Assembly (NCBI GenBank): GCA_946479995.1
Contig: CAMLIU010000059.1
Location: forward strand, 1-7,689
Source of the DNA: an uncultured Gemmatimonadota bacterium
Lineage (GTDB): Bacteria > Gemmatimonadota > Gemmatimonadetes > Gemmatimonadales > Gemmatimonadaceae
DNA length: 7,689 nucleotides
Direction of reading: 5' to 3'
The position numbers were made by a program, and so were the translations under genes. Positions 1 through 6,765 of this stretch are shown one piece after another. Numbering within the stretch: the stretch's first letter is position 1; each line of letters starts with the position of its first letter. The notes below the pieces were generated by a model that was given only the letters and a program-made list of their open reading frames with translations, ran no database searches and was not told the origin of the DNA.

Positions 1-134
1 GCGCGCTCCTGTCCGGGGCGGAAATCGGGAAAGCCGAATCTCGCGCGCAGCGTGGCGCGCGCTTCGTCGAGCGTTGGACGAGCCTCGGGCGTGGTGTCCG
101 TCATGCGCGCACCCTGCTGCCGAGCCTTCGTCAT
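1..134 (-). CDS. recQ: RecQ-type ATP-dependent DNA helicase, N-terminal fragment (cut by window edge)
   Basis: Only the first 44 codons are present. From the inner ATG at 104 the protein begins MTDTTPEARPTLDEA and then reads LRARFGFPDFRPGQER. The FGFxxFRPGQ block is the Q-motif that opens RecQ-family superfamily 2 helicases, where the Gln contacts the ATP adenine; Walker A and DEAH motifs would lie beyond the edge. RecQ unwinds recombination and stalled-fork intermediates in the cytoplasm. Two in-frame ATGs compete: 134 (preceded by GGGGAG about 10 bases upstream) and 104 (weaker AGGG). I list 134 because of the better ribosome site, but 104 is equally possible. It follows the U32 gene by 30 bases on the same strand, so co-transcription is likely. 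The family call rests on one motif; a RecQ-like helicase is likely but not proven. Confidence 0.7.
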   Translation of the reverse strand, partial: MTKARQQGARMTDTTPEARPTLDEARATLRARFGFPDFRPGQER

Positions 135-164
135 CGCGTCATCACTCCCCTGCGCGCCGGTACG

Positions 165-2702
165 TCAGACCGCACGGGCGAAGTGGCCGCGGGTGAATGC
201 CTGCTTGAGGGCAGGCCGCACCGGATTGCCGCTCGCGCGCCCCGACGAGGCGAGCTCCTCGAGCATGGCGCGATAGCCCGACACCACCTGCGTGATGGGA
301 TCACCCACCACGTTGAACACGAGGTGATAGTTGCGGATGCCGTCCCGCCAGAGCCGGGGAAGGTACTCCCCGCCTTCCACGGGCCGCGAGTGCAGCAGGC
401 GGTTGCGACACGCCGAGTCCGTGGCGACGGCGAAATGGTACCCAGCCGGGTCGGTGAGCTCCACGTTGGTGTGCTTCTGCACGCACAGGTCGCGGCAGGT
501 GGTGGGCGTGCGGTCGAACGCGGCGCTGAGCACGCAGTGCTCGATCGTCATTCCCTCGGGACGCCCGTAGAGGAACACGTCGAATCCCGCACCATCCCAC
601 GGCTCGGCCAGCTGCAACATCTCGTCCGTCGTAAGCTCGATGGAGAGCACGATACGACGCGCACCGAGAGAGAACAGCTCGCGTGCCGTGTGGTGGTTGA
701 AGCAGTTGACGGCGTAATCGGCGATCACGTCGCGCCCGGCCCTCCCCAGCTCGGCAACCAGTCCCAGGTGGCCGCTCACCATCGGCAGGCCGAGGTCGAG
801 CCACTTCTGGATCGTGCGCCGCTCCTCGGGGCGCACGATCGTCGGGGTGCGCAGCCGCAGCGTGACACCGCGCGCGCGCAGCTCATCGGCAAGCGCCTTC
901 ACGCGCGTCACGGGAGGCGTGGGATGGCGCAGGAATGGATCGAGCACAACCGTGGTGGCCCCTGCGTCGGCTGCTGCCCGCGCGTCGTCGAGCGAGAATA
1001 CGGAGGCCACGAGGTCGAATGGCGCCGCCGGCTCGGGCTGTTCCCATGCCTGCGCCGACGTCGCGGCCGGAGTCCTGTCCGCCACGTCGCTCCCTGGGAT
1101 GGCGAGCGCCTCGTCGATCCGTACGCGGCGCTCAGCGAGCACCGCCTCATGCGCCCAGTCGCGACGCTGCAGCAGCTCGTCCACCGCCTGCTGTCGCAGG
1201 TGATTGAGCTCGCTGATCGGGAGGAACAACCCCGGCGGCAGCGCATCGACGTCGAGCGCGCCGAGCACGAAGGGCGTCTCTCCCAGTCGACCCAGCTGCT
1301 CTCGCAACGTGGCCACATCCAGGGCGCGCCGCGCCGCGGGAGCGAGGTTGATCTCGCTCCGCACCGTGACGGTTTCGTCGTCCGCCTTGAACACGGCCTT
1401 GAGCGGGGCGCCGGCGCCCCCGAAGACGCGCACGTCCACCCGCGACTTGCGCTGGCGCACTTCAGCGGGCAGTGCGGCATAGCTGGCGCGGGCGCGCTCG
1501 AGCAGCGCCGCCTCCGACGACCGCACGACGCGCCAGCCGGCGCTCACGCCGACGCGTGGAGGAAGGGCGAGCGACTGCGTGACGAGCTCACCGGACGCGC
1601 CCAGGGTGCGGACGTCGCCGACAGTGAAGCCGACCGAGGTACCGCCGATCGAGTCGGGCGCCTCGAACCCCACGCCGTCGCCGGTCATGAGCGGAGACGT
1701 CACGCGCACGATCAGCTCGCGACCCTGCACGCGCTCCACGACGCCCAGCTCGCGGCCCCGGTTGTCGGGGTGCGAGCGAGTGACGTAGGAGCGGCCGGCG
1801 CGGCCGCCGTACATGCCGCCCGTGAAGCCCCGGCTGTAGATCTGCACCAGCGGCTCCATCTCCGCCGGCGCAGGCGCATTGCGGTCGCCCTCGCCGAGGC
1901 GGTCGAGCCACGTTCGATAGCCGCTGGTGACGGTCGCCACGTACTCCGGCCGCTTCTTGCGTCCCTCCACCTTGAGGCAGCTGACGCCGGCATCGGCGAT
2001 CCCGGCCAGGTGCTCTGCAGCGGCGAGGTCCTTCGAGGAGATCAGGAACCCTCGATCGAGCTCGGCACCGCTGGACGCGTCGGTGAGCACGTAGTCCTTG
2101 CGGCAGGACTGCGCGCACGAGCCGCGATTCGCGCTCCGCTCGGAGATCATCCCCGACATGTAGCACTGGCCGCTGTACGAGATGCACAGGGCCCCGTGGA
2201 TGAAGGTCTCCAGCCCGAGCTCGGGGACGGCATGGTGAATGGCGCGGATGTCGTCCAGGGTGTTCTCGCGGGCGAGCACCACGCGCTCGATGCCCAGCTC
2301 GTGCATGACCCGGGCTCCTGACTCGTCATGGACGGTCATCTGCGTCGAGCCGTGGATCTCGAATCCCGGGTACACGCGCTGGATGAGCTGCACGAGCCCG
2401 ATGTCCTGGACGATGGCCGCGTCGACGCCGAGCTCGATGGCCTCGCCGAGGAACATCAGGGCGTCGGCCAGTTCGGCAGGCTTGAGGAGGATGTTGAGGG
2501 TGAGGTAGATGCGGCGCCCGCGCTCGTGCGCGAGGCGACAGGCCTCACCGACCTCGGCGAGGGTGAGCTGCGCGCCTTCATCTCGTGCGTTGAAGCGCTC
2601 GGCGCCCAGGTAGACCGCGTCCGCCCCGTTGGCGAGGGCCGCCCGGACGGCATCGAGGGAACCGGCGGGGGAGAGGAGCTCGGGAGTGGCGAGGCGCGTC
2701 AT
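165..2702 (-). CDS. U32 family peptidase-like protein, RlhA-type (probable RNA hydroxylation factor), 845 aa
   Basis: The protein starts MTRLATPELLSPAGSLDAV, a standard U32 N-terminus, which fixes the ATG. Residues about 7-390 form the U32 barrel. Residues 165-183 match the U32 signature E-x-F-x-x-G-A-L-C-x4-G-x-C-x-x-S, with Cys173, Cys180, Cys196 and Cys200 as a quartet. Residues about 400-515 resemble the DUF3656 (collagenase-like) domain of RlhA. After a Pro/Ala-rich linker (about 535-562) comes a second U32-like barrel half ending in TRGHF, with Cys723, Cys736, Cys740 and Cys765. Known family: E. coli RlhA (about 650 aa) and TrhP act in prephenate-dependent hydroxylation of 23S rRNA or tRNA, and the old 'peptidase/collagenase' name is doubtful. 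The extra length comes from the long linker and C-terminal part. Its start abuts an inverted repeat at 2703-2723, and no good Shine-Dalgarno is visible. The family call is firm; the RNA target is inferred. Confidence 0.92.
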   Translation of the reverse strand: MTRLATPELLSPAGSLDAVRAALANGADAVYLGAERFNARDEGAQLTLAEVGEACRLAHERGRRIYLTLNILLKPAELADALMFLGEAIELGVDAAIVQDIGLVQLIQRVYPGFEIHGSTQMTVHDESGARVMHELGIERVVLARENTLDDIRAIHHAVPELGLETFIHGALCISYSGQCYMSGMISERSANRGSCAQSCRKDYVLTDASSGAELDRGFLISSKDLAAAEHLAGIADAGVSCLKVEGRKKRPEYVATVTSGYRTWLDRLGEGDRNAPAPAEMEPLVQIYSRGFTGGMYGGRAGRSYVTRSHPDNRGRELGVVERVQGRELIVRVTSPLMTGDGVGFEAPDSIGGTSVGFTVGDVRTLGASGELVTQSLALPPRVGVSAGWRVVRSSEAALLERARASYAALPAEVRQRKSRVDVRVFGGAGAPLKAVFKADDETVTVRSEINLAPAARRALDVATLREQLGRLGETPFVLGALDVDALPPGLFLPISELNHLRQQAVDELLQRRDWAHEAVLAERRVRIDEALAIPGSDVADRTPAATSAQAWEQPEPAAPFDLVASVFSLDDARAAADAGATTVVLDPFLRHPTPPVTRVKALADELRARGVTLRLRTPTIVRPEERRTIQKWLDLGLPMVSGHLGLVAELGRAGRDVIADYAVNCFNHHTARELFSLGARRIVLSIELTTDEMLQLAEPWDGAGFDVFLYGRPEGMTIEHCVLSAAFDRTPTTCRDLCVQKHTNVELTDPAGYHFAVATDSACRNRLLHSRPVEGGEYLPRLWRDGIRNYHLVFNVVGDPITQVVSGYRAMLEELASSGRASGNPVRPALKQAFTRGHFARAV

Positions 2703-2723
2703 AAGCGTTGAAACATAACGCTT
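2703..2723. promoter_or_regulatory. 7-7-7 inverted repeat directly upstream of the U32 start codon (possible operator, promoter or 5' hairpin)
   Basis: AAGCGTT (2703-2709) and AACGCTT (2717-2723) are perfect 7-base inverted arms around a 7-base spacer. The left arm touches the ATG at 2702. This is one of the most AT-rich spots in the window. On the minus strand the spacer contains TATGTT, a possible -10-like hexamer with no convincing -35, which would give a nearly leaderless transcript. It could be a repressor site, an RNA hairpin occluding the start, or chance. It is unlikely to be a terminator because no T-run follows the stem. Confidence 0.35.
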
Positions 2724-2755
2724 TAGGGCGCCTGATTGCAGTCCGGATCGAGCCT

Positions 2756-2950
2756 TCAGCGAGGGAGATCGCCGTCGCGCAGCCAGCTCTTCGGTACCCA
2801 GCGCATCAGCAGCACCACGACGAGGATCGTCATGCCGACGAGGCGGACGGTCGGATCATCGGTACGGTAGCCATAGCCCCACACCGCGACGCCGATGGCG
2901 CCGAGGATGATCCGCAGCATCAGGAGCTGGCGCAGGTCGAAGCGCTTCAT
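2756..2950 (-). CDS. Small two-helix membrane protein, 64 aa, unknown function
   Basis: I do not recognise the family. The protein begins [15 protein letters not shown] and has two hydrophobic stretches, about residues 9-26 (LLMLRIILGAIGVAVWGY) and about 35-50 (VRLVGMTILVVVLLMRWV), separated by a short polar turn (RTDDPT). A charged C-terminus ends WLRDGDLPR. The first residues are basic, so by the positive-inside tendency both ends would face the cytoplasm. Its ATG overlaps the TGA of the upstream AtuA-associated gene by 4 bases (ATGA) and has no clear Shine-Dalgarno of its own, which points to translational coupling. The frame is open further upstream to 3217, but that extension is low-complexity Arg/Ala/Pro sequence overlapping the previous gene and was discarded. 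It closes the acyl-CoA operon, with 53 bases to the next gene. It may be an unrelated membrane passenger or an accessory to the pathway. Confidence 0.72.
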   Translation of the reverse strand: MKRFDLRQLLMLRIILGAIGVAVWGYGYRTDDPTVRLVGMTILVVVLLMRWVPKSWLRDGDLPR

Positions 2951-3306
2951 GCCGATGGTGCGGCGGGGAGCTTCAGCTGGTTCGCCACGCCCTCGGGAAC
3001 GTCCAGCACCATGCGGAGCATGGCGGTGGAGAACACCTTTCCCTGCGCGTCGGTCTTGAGCGACAGGGTTCCTCCCCCGCCGAGCGCGCCGTGAAGGAGG
3101 AAGTTGAGGGCGTTGAGATTCGGAAGCTCGTAGCGCTGCACCTCGCCGGTGATCACGCCCCGGAAGTGCTGGCGTACCCGGTCGAGCGTGAGCTGGTCGC
3201 GCAGGAGCGGATACCACTCCGGGTTCAGGGCGATCACGCCGACGTTGGCGGTGTCGCCCTTGTCGCCGGAGCGGGCGTGGGCGATGTCCACGAGGCGGAC
3301 CTTCAT
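2947..3306 (-). CDS. AtuA-associated small protein (AtuA C-terminal/ferredoxin-like fold domain type), 119 aa
   Basis: The protein starts [23 protein letters not shown]. The [15 protein letters not shown] block is the hallmark of the short domain found next to, or fused C-terminally to, AtuA/DUF1446 proteins. A Gly-rich turn ([10 protein letters not shown], about residues 70-79) and a LxTDxQGKxxS segment follow, as in that family. Its ATG at 3306 overlaps the AtuA stop by 4 bases and is preceded by GAGGTG five bases upstream, so the pair is translationally coupled. By analogy with single-chain AtuA proteins the two products probably form one complex; this is inference. No enzymatic activity is established for this domain. 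The family assignment is strong; the role is unknown beyond its link to AtuA. Confidence 0.87.
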   Translation of the reverse strand: MKVRLVDIAHARSGDKGDTANVGVIALNPEWYPLLRDQLTLDRVRQHFRGVITGEVQRYELPNLNALNFLLHGALGGGGTLSLKTDAQGKVFSTAMLRMVLDVPEGVANQLKLPAAPSA

Positions 3307-4682
3307 GTCAGCACCTCAACCTTCGTGGTGACGGCGGTCTTGTCCACCAGCGCGGGCCAGTAGGCGACGATCTCCTCGACCTTGGGGCGGCCGCCGGCGA
3401 AACCGGTCACGCTGGGCGGACCATTGAGCACCAGCGGGGCGAGCTCGCGCGTGAACCGCTCGACCGCCTTGCGGTCGGGCGAGCGCACGCCGACGCGAAG
3501 CTGCACCTCCGGGGCTTCACCGCGCATTTCGGCGAGCGGACCATGGGTCGCGGAGACGCCGACGAACTCGGTGAGCAGCTCGTCGAACCGGAGCCCCATG
3601 TTGTCGAGGCGCTCGCGCAGCACCTGGTCGGCGAGCCTTGCCTTGTCGAGTGCGTCGGGCCAGGCGTAGACGAGGGTACCCACCGCCTTGAAGCCGGAGC
3701 GGTAGGCGATGGAGACCTTGAGCTTGTCAGTGGCGGGGCGCCCCTCGATGCCGAAGACGCGCACCCGGTTCTCGCCGACCTGTTCGAGGTGGATGCTCGT
3801 GAAGTCGGCCACCACGTCCGGCGTGATGTACGCGTGCGGATCGCCCATCTCGTACACGAGCTGCTCGGTGATGGAGGGGACGTTGATCCGCCCACCGGTG
3901 CCAGGGTGCTTCGTGATCACGAAGGTGCCGTCCGCGCGCCCCTCGACGATGGGGTAGCCCACGTTGGCGAGGTCCGGGATGGTGCGCCAGTCGTAGAGGC
4001 AGTTGCCGCCAGAGCACTGGGCTCCGCACTCGATGATGTGGCCGGCGATGATGCCGGCGGCGAGCTTGTTCCAGTCGTCGGCGGCCCAGCCGAACTCGTG
4101 GCGCAGCGGCGCCATGGTGAGCGCGGTGTCGGTGGAGCGGCCGGTGATCACGACGTTCGCGCCACGCCGCAGTGCCTCGACGATGGGCACGGACCCGATG
4201 TACGCGTTGGCTGAGAGCACGCGATCGCGCACCGTGCTGAGCGGCTCGCCCGTTTCCATGTTCGCCAGCGACTGACCACTGGCAATCAGGTCGTCGAGGC
4301 GCGGCAGGAGGTCGTCGCCAGTGACGACGCCGATCTTCAGCGCGCCCGGTGCGCCCTTCGCGCGCGCCATCTCCAGCACGGCATTGGCGCAGGACACCGG
4401 GTTCACGCCGCCGGCGTTGGCGATGACCTTCACGCCGCGGTCCTTCACCGCGGGAAGCACGCTCTCCATGGCGCCGATGAAGTCCCGCGCGTAGCCCATG
4501 ACCGGGTCACGTTCCTTCTGCTTCTGCAGGATGGACATCGTGACTTCGGCCAGGTAATCGAGCATCAGGTAGTCGACCGGCCCGCCTTCCACCTGTCGGC
4601 GTGGCGCGTCGAGCCAGTCGCCCCAGAAGCCCTGCCCCGAGGCGACGCGAACGATGCGGTCAGAGTTGGAGCCGGCGGTCAT
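3303..4682 (-). CDS. AtuA-family (DUF1446) acyclic terpene utilisation-type protein, 459 aa
   Basis: After a short N-terminus the protein shows family-typical blocks: [12 protein letters not shown] (about residues 16-27), [20 protein letters not shown] (about 33-52), [12 protein letters not shown] (about 84-95), an internal [11 protein letters not shown] region, [13 protein letters not shown] with its Cys pair, and the terminal [11 protein letters not shown] / [17 protein letters not shown]. AtuA proteins occur in acyclic terpene and branched acyl-CoA degradation clusters, but their reaction is not established. The start is the ATG at 4682: it overlaps the upstream carboxyltransferase TGA as ATGA and is preceded by AGGGG five bases upstream. 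The open frame continues to 5207, but that part is antisense-like low-complexity sequence inside the previous gene and is excluded. The C-terminal AtuA-associated domain is encoded separately, in the next overlapping gene. Placement directly after a carboxyltransferase suggests a role in the same acyl-CoA pathway. Confidence 0.9.
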   Translation of the reverse strand: MTAGSNSDRIVRVASGQGFWGDWLDAPRRQVEGGPVDYLMLDYLAEVTMSILQKQKERDPVMGYARDFIGAMESVLPAVKDRGVKVIANAGGVNPVSCANAVLEMARAKGAPGALKIGVVTGDDLLPRLDDLIASGQSLANMETGEPLSTVRDRVLSANAYIGSVPIVEALRRGANVVITGRSTDTALTMAPLRHEFGWAADDWNKLAAGIIAGHIIECGAQCSGGNCLYDWRTIPDLANVGYPIVEGRADGTFVITKHPGTGGRINVPSITEQLVYEMGDPHAYITPDVVADFTSIHLEQVGENRVRVFGIEGRPATDKLKVSIAYRSGFKAVGTLVYAWPDALDKARLADQVLRERLDNMGLRFDELLTEFVGVSATHGPLAEMRGEAPEVQLRVGVRSPDRKAVERFTRELAPLVLNGPPSVTGFAGGRPKVEEIVAYWPALVDKTAVTTKVEVLT

Positions 4683-6337
4683 GCGCACCCCTGCGGAAGG
4701 ACGAACGGGCCCAGGTGCGGCCCGGGATTGTGCAACGCGGCGCGGAAGGCGAAGGCGAGGATGTCGCGGGTCTCCTCGGGATGGATGATTGCGTCGACGT
4801 AGCCGCGCGCGGCGGCGTAGCGCGCGTCGAGCTGGTGCTCGTAGTCGGCGCGCATCTCGTCGACGGCGCGTGTGGTCTCGTCGTCCAGCGGCTTCTTCGA
4901 CGCCTGTGCCTTCGCGAGCGTCGGCCCGTGCACCGCCTGCACCGCGGCCTCGCCCTCCATCACCGCCATGCGGCCGGTGGGCCAGGAGAAGATGAAGTCC
5001 GGATCGAAACCCTGCCCCGCCATGGCGTAGTAGCCGGCACCGGAGGCGTGGTTCACCGTCAGCACGACCTTGGGCACTTTCGCCGTTGCCATCGCCTCGA
5101 CGAACCGCGCGCCGGAGCGGATGACTCCCTCGTGCTCCGACTCGGGCCCGACCATGAACCCCGACACGTCCTGCACGAACAGGAGGGGGATCCGCTGCCG
5201 GTCGCAACGGTCGATGAAGAAGGCCACCTTCTCCGCGCTTTCCGCGTAGACGATGCCGCCGAAGCGCGGCTTCTCTCCGGGCCGCCCCTTGATCAGTCCC
5301 CGCTGGTTCGCGATCACACCGACGGGAATCCCGTCGATGCGCGCATCGCCGCAGATCATCTCGCGAGCGAGGTTCGCCTGGAACTCGTCGAGCTTCCCGT
5401 CGTCCACGATCGCGCGGAGGACCTCGTGCATGTCGTAGGACATGCGGTGGTCGTTGGGGAGGAGGTCGTAGAGCCTGTCGGACGGTCGGACCCGCTCGCC
5501 GGCGCGTGGCGCCGGCCGCTCGTCGGACCCGCTCGCCGCCCTCGGCGGCCGCTCGTCGAACGGTCCCCGCCGTCCGGCGTCGGATGGCAGGACGGCGATG
5601 AGATCACGCAGCTTCGCGAGGCACTCATCGTCGTTCTCCGCCATGTAATGCGCAACGCCGCTGATCTCCGTGTGGGTCGCCGCGCCGCCGAGGGTCTCGC
5701 CGTCGATCGTCTGGCCAGTGGCGCCCTTCACGAGGTTGGGCCCACCGAGTCCCATGAACGACGTGCCCTTCACCATCACGATCAGGTCGGAGAGCGCGGG
5801 GAGATACGCGCCGCCGGCAATGCACTGCCCCATCACCGCCGCCAGCTGCGGCACGTGGAGGTAGCGGCGCATGATCGAGTTGTAGTAGAAGATGCGACTC
5901 GCGCCGTACTGGCCGGGGAACACGCCGCCCTGATACGGGAGATTCACGCCGGCGGAATCCACGAGGTACACTATGGGAATCCGGCAGCGCATGGCGATCT
6001 CCTGCGCGCGGAGGATCTTGCGGATGGTCTCCGGCCACCACGAGCCCGCCTTCACCGTGGGGTCATTGGCGACGACGACGACGTCGCGGCCGTGCACGAT
6101 GCCGACTCCCGTCACCACGCCGGCGGCGGGCGCCTGGCCATCGTACTGGTCGTACGCGACGAGCAGCCCGACCTCGATGAACGGCGCGCCCTCGTCACAC
6201 AGCTTCGCCACCCGCTCGCGGGCCGACAACTTTCCCTGCGCGTGGAGCTTTGCGACCTTCGCCGCGCCGCCACCCTCGCGGAGGCGTTCCTCGAGCGCGC
6301 GAACCTCGGCGCTCAGCTCGCGGAGCCGTGTCGTCAC
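4679..6337 (-). CDS. Acyl-CoA carboxylase carboxyltransferase (beta) subunit, MCC/GCC-like, 552 aa
   Basis: This subunit transfers carboxyl from biotin to an acyl-CoA in the cytoplasm and needs a biotin carboxylase/BCCP partner that is not in this window. N-terminal crotonase-like domain: [16 protein letters not shown] (35-50), [15 protein letters not shown] (90-104), RAQEIA (110-115), [11 protein letters not shown] (124-134) and the oxyanion-hole loop CIAGGAY (172-178). C-terminal domain: [11 protein letters not shown] (302-312), GVIANQRG (340-347), [11 protein letters not shown] (387-397) and [11 protein letters not shown] (429-439). The VKxGxxxPxTxxKxLRAQEIA-type block resembles methylcrotonyl- or geranyl-CoA carboxylase beta more than propionyl-CoA carboxylase beta. 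I chose the GTG at 6337, 7 bases after the preceding stop with an AGGAAG about 12 bases upstream. The frame runs open to 6514, but that part lies within the B12 subunit gene. The interdomain linker (252-288) carries a DNA repeat. The substrate is unknown. Confidence 0.92.
   Translation of the reverse strand: MTTRLRELSAEVRALEERLREGGGAAKVAKLHAQGKLSARERVAKLCDEGAPFIEVGLLVAYDQYDGQAPAAGVVTGVGIVHGRDVVVVANDPTVKAGSWWPETIRKILRAQEIAMRCRIPIVYLVDSAGVNLPYQGGVFPGQYGASRIFYYNSIMRRYLHVPQLAAVMGQCIAGGAYLPALSDLIVMVKGTSFMGLGGPNLVKGATGQTIDGETLGGAATHTEISGVAHYMAENDDECLAKLRDLIAVLPSDAGRRGPFDERPPRAASGSDERPAPRAGERVRPSDRLYDLLPNDHRMSYDMHEVLRAIVDDGKLDEFQANLAREMICGDARIDGIPVGVIANQRGLIKGRPGEKPRFGGIVYAESAEKVAFFIDRCDRQRIPLLFVQDVSGFMVGPESEHEGVIRSGARFVEAMATAKVPKVVLTVNHASGAGYYAMAGQGFDPDFIFSWPTGRMAVMEGEAAVQAVHGPTLAKAQASKKPLDDETTRAVDEMRADYEHQLDARYAAARGYVDAIIHPEETRDILAFAFRAALHNPGPHLGPFVLPQGCA
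5486..5522. repeat. Palindromic tandem repeat, unit A (37 bp)
   Basis: The unit begins TCGGACCCGCTCGCC and ends GGCCGCTCG. Its core is an 8-base inverted repeat, GCCGGCGC (5498-5505) and GCGCCGGC (5509-5516), around a 3-base loop. It directly abuts unit B, shares its flanks and differs in the stem. It lies inside the carboxyltransferase linker. Confidence 0.75.
5523..5555. repeat. Palindromic tandem repeat, unit B (33 bp)
   Basis: The unit begins TCGGACCCGCTCGCC and ends GGCCGCTCG, as unit A does. Its stem is GCCGCC (5535-5540) and GGCGGC (5544-5549) around a 3-base CTC loop. It is 4 bases shorter than unit A, so the shared tail is read in a different frame in each unit (GERV against ASGS). 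This shows repetition at the DNA level rather than at the protein level. Confidence 0.75.
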
Positions 6338-6344
6338 GGCGGGG

Positions 6345-6755
6345 TCAGGCTTCCTGGCGGGAGCGCTCGGCGAACCAGGCGCGGATGTAGTCCACCAGGT
6401 CGCTGGTCGGCGTGCCGGGCCCGAACAGCTTGCCGGTGCCCATCGCCTCCAGCGCTTCCATGTCCTCGCGCGGGATGATGCCGCCGCCGGTGACGAGGAT
6501 GTCGCCTCGCCCATCCTCGCGCAGGAGCTCGAGGACGCGCGGGAAGAGGGTCATGTGCGCGCCGCTGAGGATGGACAGGCCCACCACGTCCACGTCTTCC
6601 TGAACGGCGGCGGTGGCGATCATCTCCGGCGTCTGGTGCAGCCCGGTGTAGATGACCTCCATGCCGGCATCACGCAGCGCGGCAGCGACGACCTTGGCGC
6701 CGCGGTCGTGACCATCGAGACCGGGCTTCGCGACGAGAACACGAATGGGACGCAT
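6345..6755 (-). CDS. Cobalamin-binding subunit of a B12-dependent acyl-CoA mutase, 136 aa
   Basis: This is a free-standing B12-binding Rossmann-like domain that supplies adenosylcobalamin to the separate catalytic large subunit. The full signature is visible: D14-G-H16-D-R-G19 (DxHxxG, with His16 the lower axial cobalt ligand), S61-I-L63 (SxL) in [12 protein letters not shown], and the Gly triplet 90-92 in VTGGGIIP. The start [19 protein letters not shown] is typical of small subunits of methylmalonyl-CoA mutase and of two-chain relatives (isobutyryl-CoA and 2-hydroxyisobutyryl-CoA mutases). The length is normal for such subunits. It begins 10 bases after the methyltransferase stop and ends 7 bases before the carboxyltransferase GTG. 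No strong Shine-Dalgarno is visible. The domain is certain; methylmalonyl-CoA as substrate is the default guess and depends on the large subunit, nearly all of which is outside the window. Confidence 0.94.
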   Translation of the reverse strand: MRPIRVLVAKPGLDGHDRGAKVVAAALRDAGMEVIYTGLHQTPEMIATAAVQEDVDVVGLSILSGAHMTLFPRVLELLREDGRGDILVTGGGIIPREDMEALEAMGTGKLFGPGTPTSDLVDYIRAWFAERSRQEA

Positions 6756-6765
6756 GGAACCAAAG

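Noticed and set aside
52..276. Small plus-strand open frame across the recQ/U32 junction
   Set aside because: It is Ala/Arg/Ser-rich, shows no motif, and conflicts with two supported minus-strand genes.
1405..1420. Perfect 16-base palindrome GGGGCGCC/GGCGCCCC inside the U32 gene
   Set aside because: It encodes an ordinary GGAGAP turn, and a palindrome of this size is not surprising in GC-rich sequence of this length. No partner copy was seen.
183..2321. Long plus-strand open frame (712 codons) antisense to the U32 gene
   Set aside because: It is rich in His, Arg, Gly and Val with no recognisable motif, and it lies opposite a clear conserved gene. Long antisense open frames are expected at this GC content.
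2703..2723. Rho-independent terminator for the acyl-CoA operon
   Set aside because: The stem is only 7 bases and is not followed by a T-run on the minus strand; the U32 start codon follows at once.
4683..5207. N-terminal extension of AtuA to 5207
   Set aside because: It is Arg/Gly-rich out-of-frame reading of the carboxyltransferase. The ATGA overlap with a good Shine-Dalgarno at 4682 gives the real start.
4601..6478. Long plus-strand open frame (625 codons) antisense to the carboxyltransferase
   Set aside because: It is composition-driven, has no family motifs, and lies opposite a strongly conserved enzyme.
6338..6514. N-terminal extension of the carboxyltransferase to an ATG at 6514
   Set aside because: The extra 59 residues are low-complexity Ser/Ala/Arg/Trp sequence read out of frame through the B12 subunit gene. 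The family N-terminus begins after GTG 6337.
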